Part shown: one piece after another, positions 30,657 to 32,443 of the stretch
Layout of the letters: every line of letters begins with the position of its first letter
Numbering within the stretch: position 1 is the first letter of the stretch
DNA from: Chloroflexota bacterium
Lineage (GTDB): Bacteria; Chloroflexota; Dehalococcoidia; JACQUA01
DNA length: 32,443 bases
Direction: 5' to 3'
NCBI GenBank assembly: GCA_016210565.1
Contig: JACQUA010000136.1
Location: 1-32,443 of the forward strand
Position numbers and translations under genes: made by a program
The notes under the pieces: model-generated
Database searches by the model: none
The model's input: only the letters and a program-made list of their open reading frames with translations
Told to the model about the DNA's origin: nothing

Positions 30657-32123
30657 CTACTCCAACGGTTCTTCTGCGGCCGCGTTGCGGCCGGCTATCT
30701 CGCCGAAAACAATGCACTCGGCCAGGTTTCCAGACCCCTGGTAGAGGAAACCCCACACTGACCCCAGCTCCCCGGCCGAATAGAGCCTCGGTATGGGTTT
30801 GCCATCCGGGTTCACCACCCGGGACTCCCCGTCCCGCCGGGGGCCGCCCTGGGTATTGCACAGGCTGGGGTAAAGCTCAATGGCGTAATAGGGCGGGGTA
30901 TCAAGGGGAACCAGGGCTTCCGCCGCCCTGCCGAAATCGGCGTCCCTCCCCATTTTGCAGAACTCATTGTACTGCGAAAGGCATCTCTCCAGCGCCGGTC
31001 CATTCACCTTGATCTTGCGGGCCAGTTCGGCGATGGTCTTCCCTTTCGTTATCCAGCCCTTATTGATCTCCACGGAGTTGTCCGGGCTCCACTTGTACAG
31101 CGTCCGGTTGAACCCGCTGTTGGCCTGAAATAGAGGGGCCTTCTTCCTGCCGGCTTCGTCGAAAACGGCATAGACGGGTATTTGGGGATAAGTCCACCGG
31201 GCGGTGTCGAACACGCAGACGCGCGTGGCGATTTCATGGTCCTCCAGGCCCGCTTCATCCAGGAACCTCTTGCCGTCGCGGTTAACGAAGATGAACCTTT
31301 CGGTAACGAAGCTGACGTTGAAAGCGGCGACGTATTCCGGGGTCTTGAAACCGAGGGCCGCCGAAGTGGCCGGCATGTGCCATAGGGCGGCGCCGACCTT
31401 CTGGGCCATTCTGACGCCGTCCCCGGTGCAGTTCGGGTCGGCGAAGGCGTAGAACGGACGGCAGGGCAGGTAATCGTTCTTCATCGCCTCGTCGTACTCA
31501 AAGCCGCCGCAGGTCAGGATTACGGCTTTTTTCGCCTTAATGAAGACTTTCCCTGCCCCTCTTTGCGCCCTGACGCCGATCACCTCACCCTTTGGGCCGG
31601 TAATCAGGTCTTCCGCAGGCGTATTGGTCATTACCTTTATGGGCCTTTTTTCCACGTTGCTCGAAAGCAGCGGCCAGAGCACTTCGTCCTCGGTGCCGGC
31701 AGGTTTCCTGAGTTTCATCTTCACCATGAACTCGGCGCCTGGCAGCCAGGGATAACTGGCCCCGGGCAGCGGGCCTGCAACATACGATATCTGCACCGGC
31801 TTGAAATCGTAGGGATCGCCGCCGATGCTCTTCAGCCAGTCGCCGGTCTTCATGGACTTCTCGACAAACAGCCTGATCAGCTCCGGCTCGGTAGTGCCGG
31901 CGCAGAGCTTCTCCACGTATTGGCAGAACCGCATGTCGGTGGGCCGCAGCCAGCCGCCTCCGGCAACTTTGGTGGTGCCCCCGCCAGTGGGAGCCTTTTC
32001 CAGAATCACCACGGACGCGCCCCTGTCGGAGGCGGTAATGGCCGCCACCGCCCCCGCGCCGCCGTAGCCCACCACGACTACGTCGGTTTCGATGTCCCAT
32101 TTACCAGGTATGGTTACACGCAT
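30657..32123 (-). CDS. Fumarate-reductase/ketosteroid-dehydrogenase-like flavoprotein
   Basis: A 488-residue FAD enzyme. ATG 32123 follows AAGGAGATAATC. Domains: Rossmann FAD site TDVVVVGYGGAGAVAAITASDRGA (G19-x-G21-x-x-G24), then VILEKAPTGGGTTKVAGGGW, the FAD-contact block. A substrate cap domain follows, then AVILTCGGFEYDEAMK, and the C-terminal NTQGGPRRDGESRVVNPDGKPIPRLYSAGELGS typical of flavocytochrome-c fumarate reductases, urocanate reductase and KstD enzymes. Such enzymes reduce or desaturate a C=C bond next to a carbonyl; the substrate here is unknown. Unlike secreted Shewanella homologues it lacks a signal peptide and haem or FMN domain, so its partner must be cytoplasmic. It is first in a likely transcript with the CapA-like gene. 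Confidence 0.9.
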   Translation of the reverse strand: MRVTIPGKWDIETDVVVVGYGGAGAVAAITASDRGASVVILEKAPTGGGTTKVAGGGWLRPTDMRFCQYVEKLCAGTTEPELIRLFVEKSMKTGDWLKSIGGDPYDFKPVQISYVAGPLPGASYPWLPGAEFMVKMKLRKPAGTEDEVLWPLLSSNVEKRPIKVMTNTPAEDLITGPKGEVIGVRAQRGAGKVFIKAKKAVILTCGGFEYDEAMKNDYLPCRPFYAFADPNCTGDGVRMAQKVGAALWHMPATSAALGFKTPEYVAAFNVSFVTERFIFVNRDGKRFLDEAGLEDHEIATRVCVFDTARWTYPQIPVYAVFDEAGRKKAPLFQANSGFNRTLYKWSPDNSVEINKGWITKGKTIAELARKIKVNGPALERCLSQYNEFCKMGRDADFGRAAEALVPLDTPPYYAIELYPSLCNTQGGPRRDGESRVVNPDGKPIPRLYSAGELGSVWGFLYQGSGNLAECIVFGEIAGRNAAAEEPLE

Positions 32124-32142
32124 TGATTATCTCCTTAGCTAA

Positions 32143-32443
32143 TGTCACCCTGAGCCGATAGCCTGAGCGAAGCGAAGGCGCAGGCGAAGGGTCTTTCGCC
32201 TCGCACTTCGCCCCAAAGGATTCTTCGACGGCGCTCGCTGCGCTCGCTTCGCTCAGAATGACAGGCTATTCAGGCATTTTCATTGAGCCGATAGCCTGAG
32301 CGAAGCGAAGTCGCAGGGGAAGGGTCTTTCGCCTCGCACCTCACCCCAAAGGATTCTTCGACGGCGCTCGCTGCGCTCGCTTCGCTCAGAATGACAGGCT
32401 ATTCAGGCATTTTCATTGAGCCGATAGCCTGAGCGAAGCGAAG
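32143..32443. repeat. 133-bp tandem repeat of the TGTCACCCTGAG family, cut by window end
   Basis: The first unit begins TGTCACCCTGAGCCGATAGCC; GAGCCGATAGCCTGAGCGAAG then recurs at 32152, 32285 and 32418, exactly 133 bases apart. Units differ by few substitutions and contain GGATTCTTCGACGGCGCTCG and CTTCGCTCAGAATGACA. Two full units and a partial third are visible. Confidence 0.85.

Noticed and set aside
32152..32443. CRISPR-like array at the right end
   Set aside because: The repeat unit is 133 bp with no unique spacers, and the same element occurs singly elsewhere; no cas gene is present.

Overview
The window looks like an accessory and catabolic stretch of an uncultured bacterium. The mix suggests a Chloroflexota/Dehalococcoidia-type genome: orphan iron(III)-type substrate-binding lipoproteins, UbiD and RraA family enzymes, fumarate-reductase-like flavoproteins, and many copies of the TGTCACCCTGAGCGAAG-type intergenic repeat. 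That assignment is an inference, because there is no rRNA or other phylogenetic marker here. Most genes are GC-rich. Two blocks (about 17.1-18.2 kb and 20.6-27.2 kb) are visibly more AT-rich and may have been acquired.

Layout. (1) 1-8518: two consecutive rSAM-SBP-rSAM triplets on the + strand. Four paralogous radical-SAM-like proteins share an unusual CX8CX2C cysteine motif, and two substrate-binding lipoproteins lie between them. A pair of repeat elements separates the triplets. (2) 8887-12667: a fumarate-reductase/AprA-like flavoprotein, a 2x[4Fe-4S] ferredoxin and a third lipoprotein of the same SBP family. (3) 13003-15443: a three-gene operon of a metal-dependent hydrolase (DUF6282-like), an RraA/LigK-type aldolase and a PIG-L protein resembling 4-oxalomesaconate hydratase. 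Together these point to the lower 4,5-cleavage (gallate/protocatechuate) pathway. (4) 15593-20276, - strand: an unusual two-cluster ferredoxin-domain protein, a bifunctional Ada DNA-alkylation repair protein, a 90-aa unknown and a UbiD-family decarboxylase. (5) 20468-27212, - strand: a Hrq1/YprA-like helicase followed without a gap by a 1458-residue double-AAA+ protein. This looks like an uncharacterised two-gene nucleic-acid-processing or defence module. (6) 27522-32123, - strand: an acyl-CoA/aryl-CoA synthetase, a CapA-like metallophosphatase and a second fumarate-reductase-like flavoprotein. (7) 32124-32443: a 133-bp tandem repeat that runs off the right edge.

The catabolic genes could work together: the SBPs capture small organic or metal-bound ligands, UbiD and the CoA ligase process aromatic acids, the flavoproteins handle redox steps, and the aldolase/hydratase pair delivers pyruvate and oxaloacetate. 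No ABC permease or ATPase is present, so the transport partners lie elsewhere or the SBPs act as sensors or scavengers.

The strongest candidates for undescribed biology are the duplicated rSAM-SBP-rSAM array and the helicase/AAA+ pair. A separate observation is that three genes end inside repeat elements, which supply their C-terminal residues and stop codons. No tRNA, rRNA, CRISPR array or transposase was seen.
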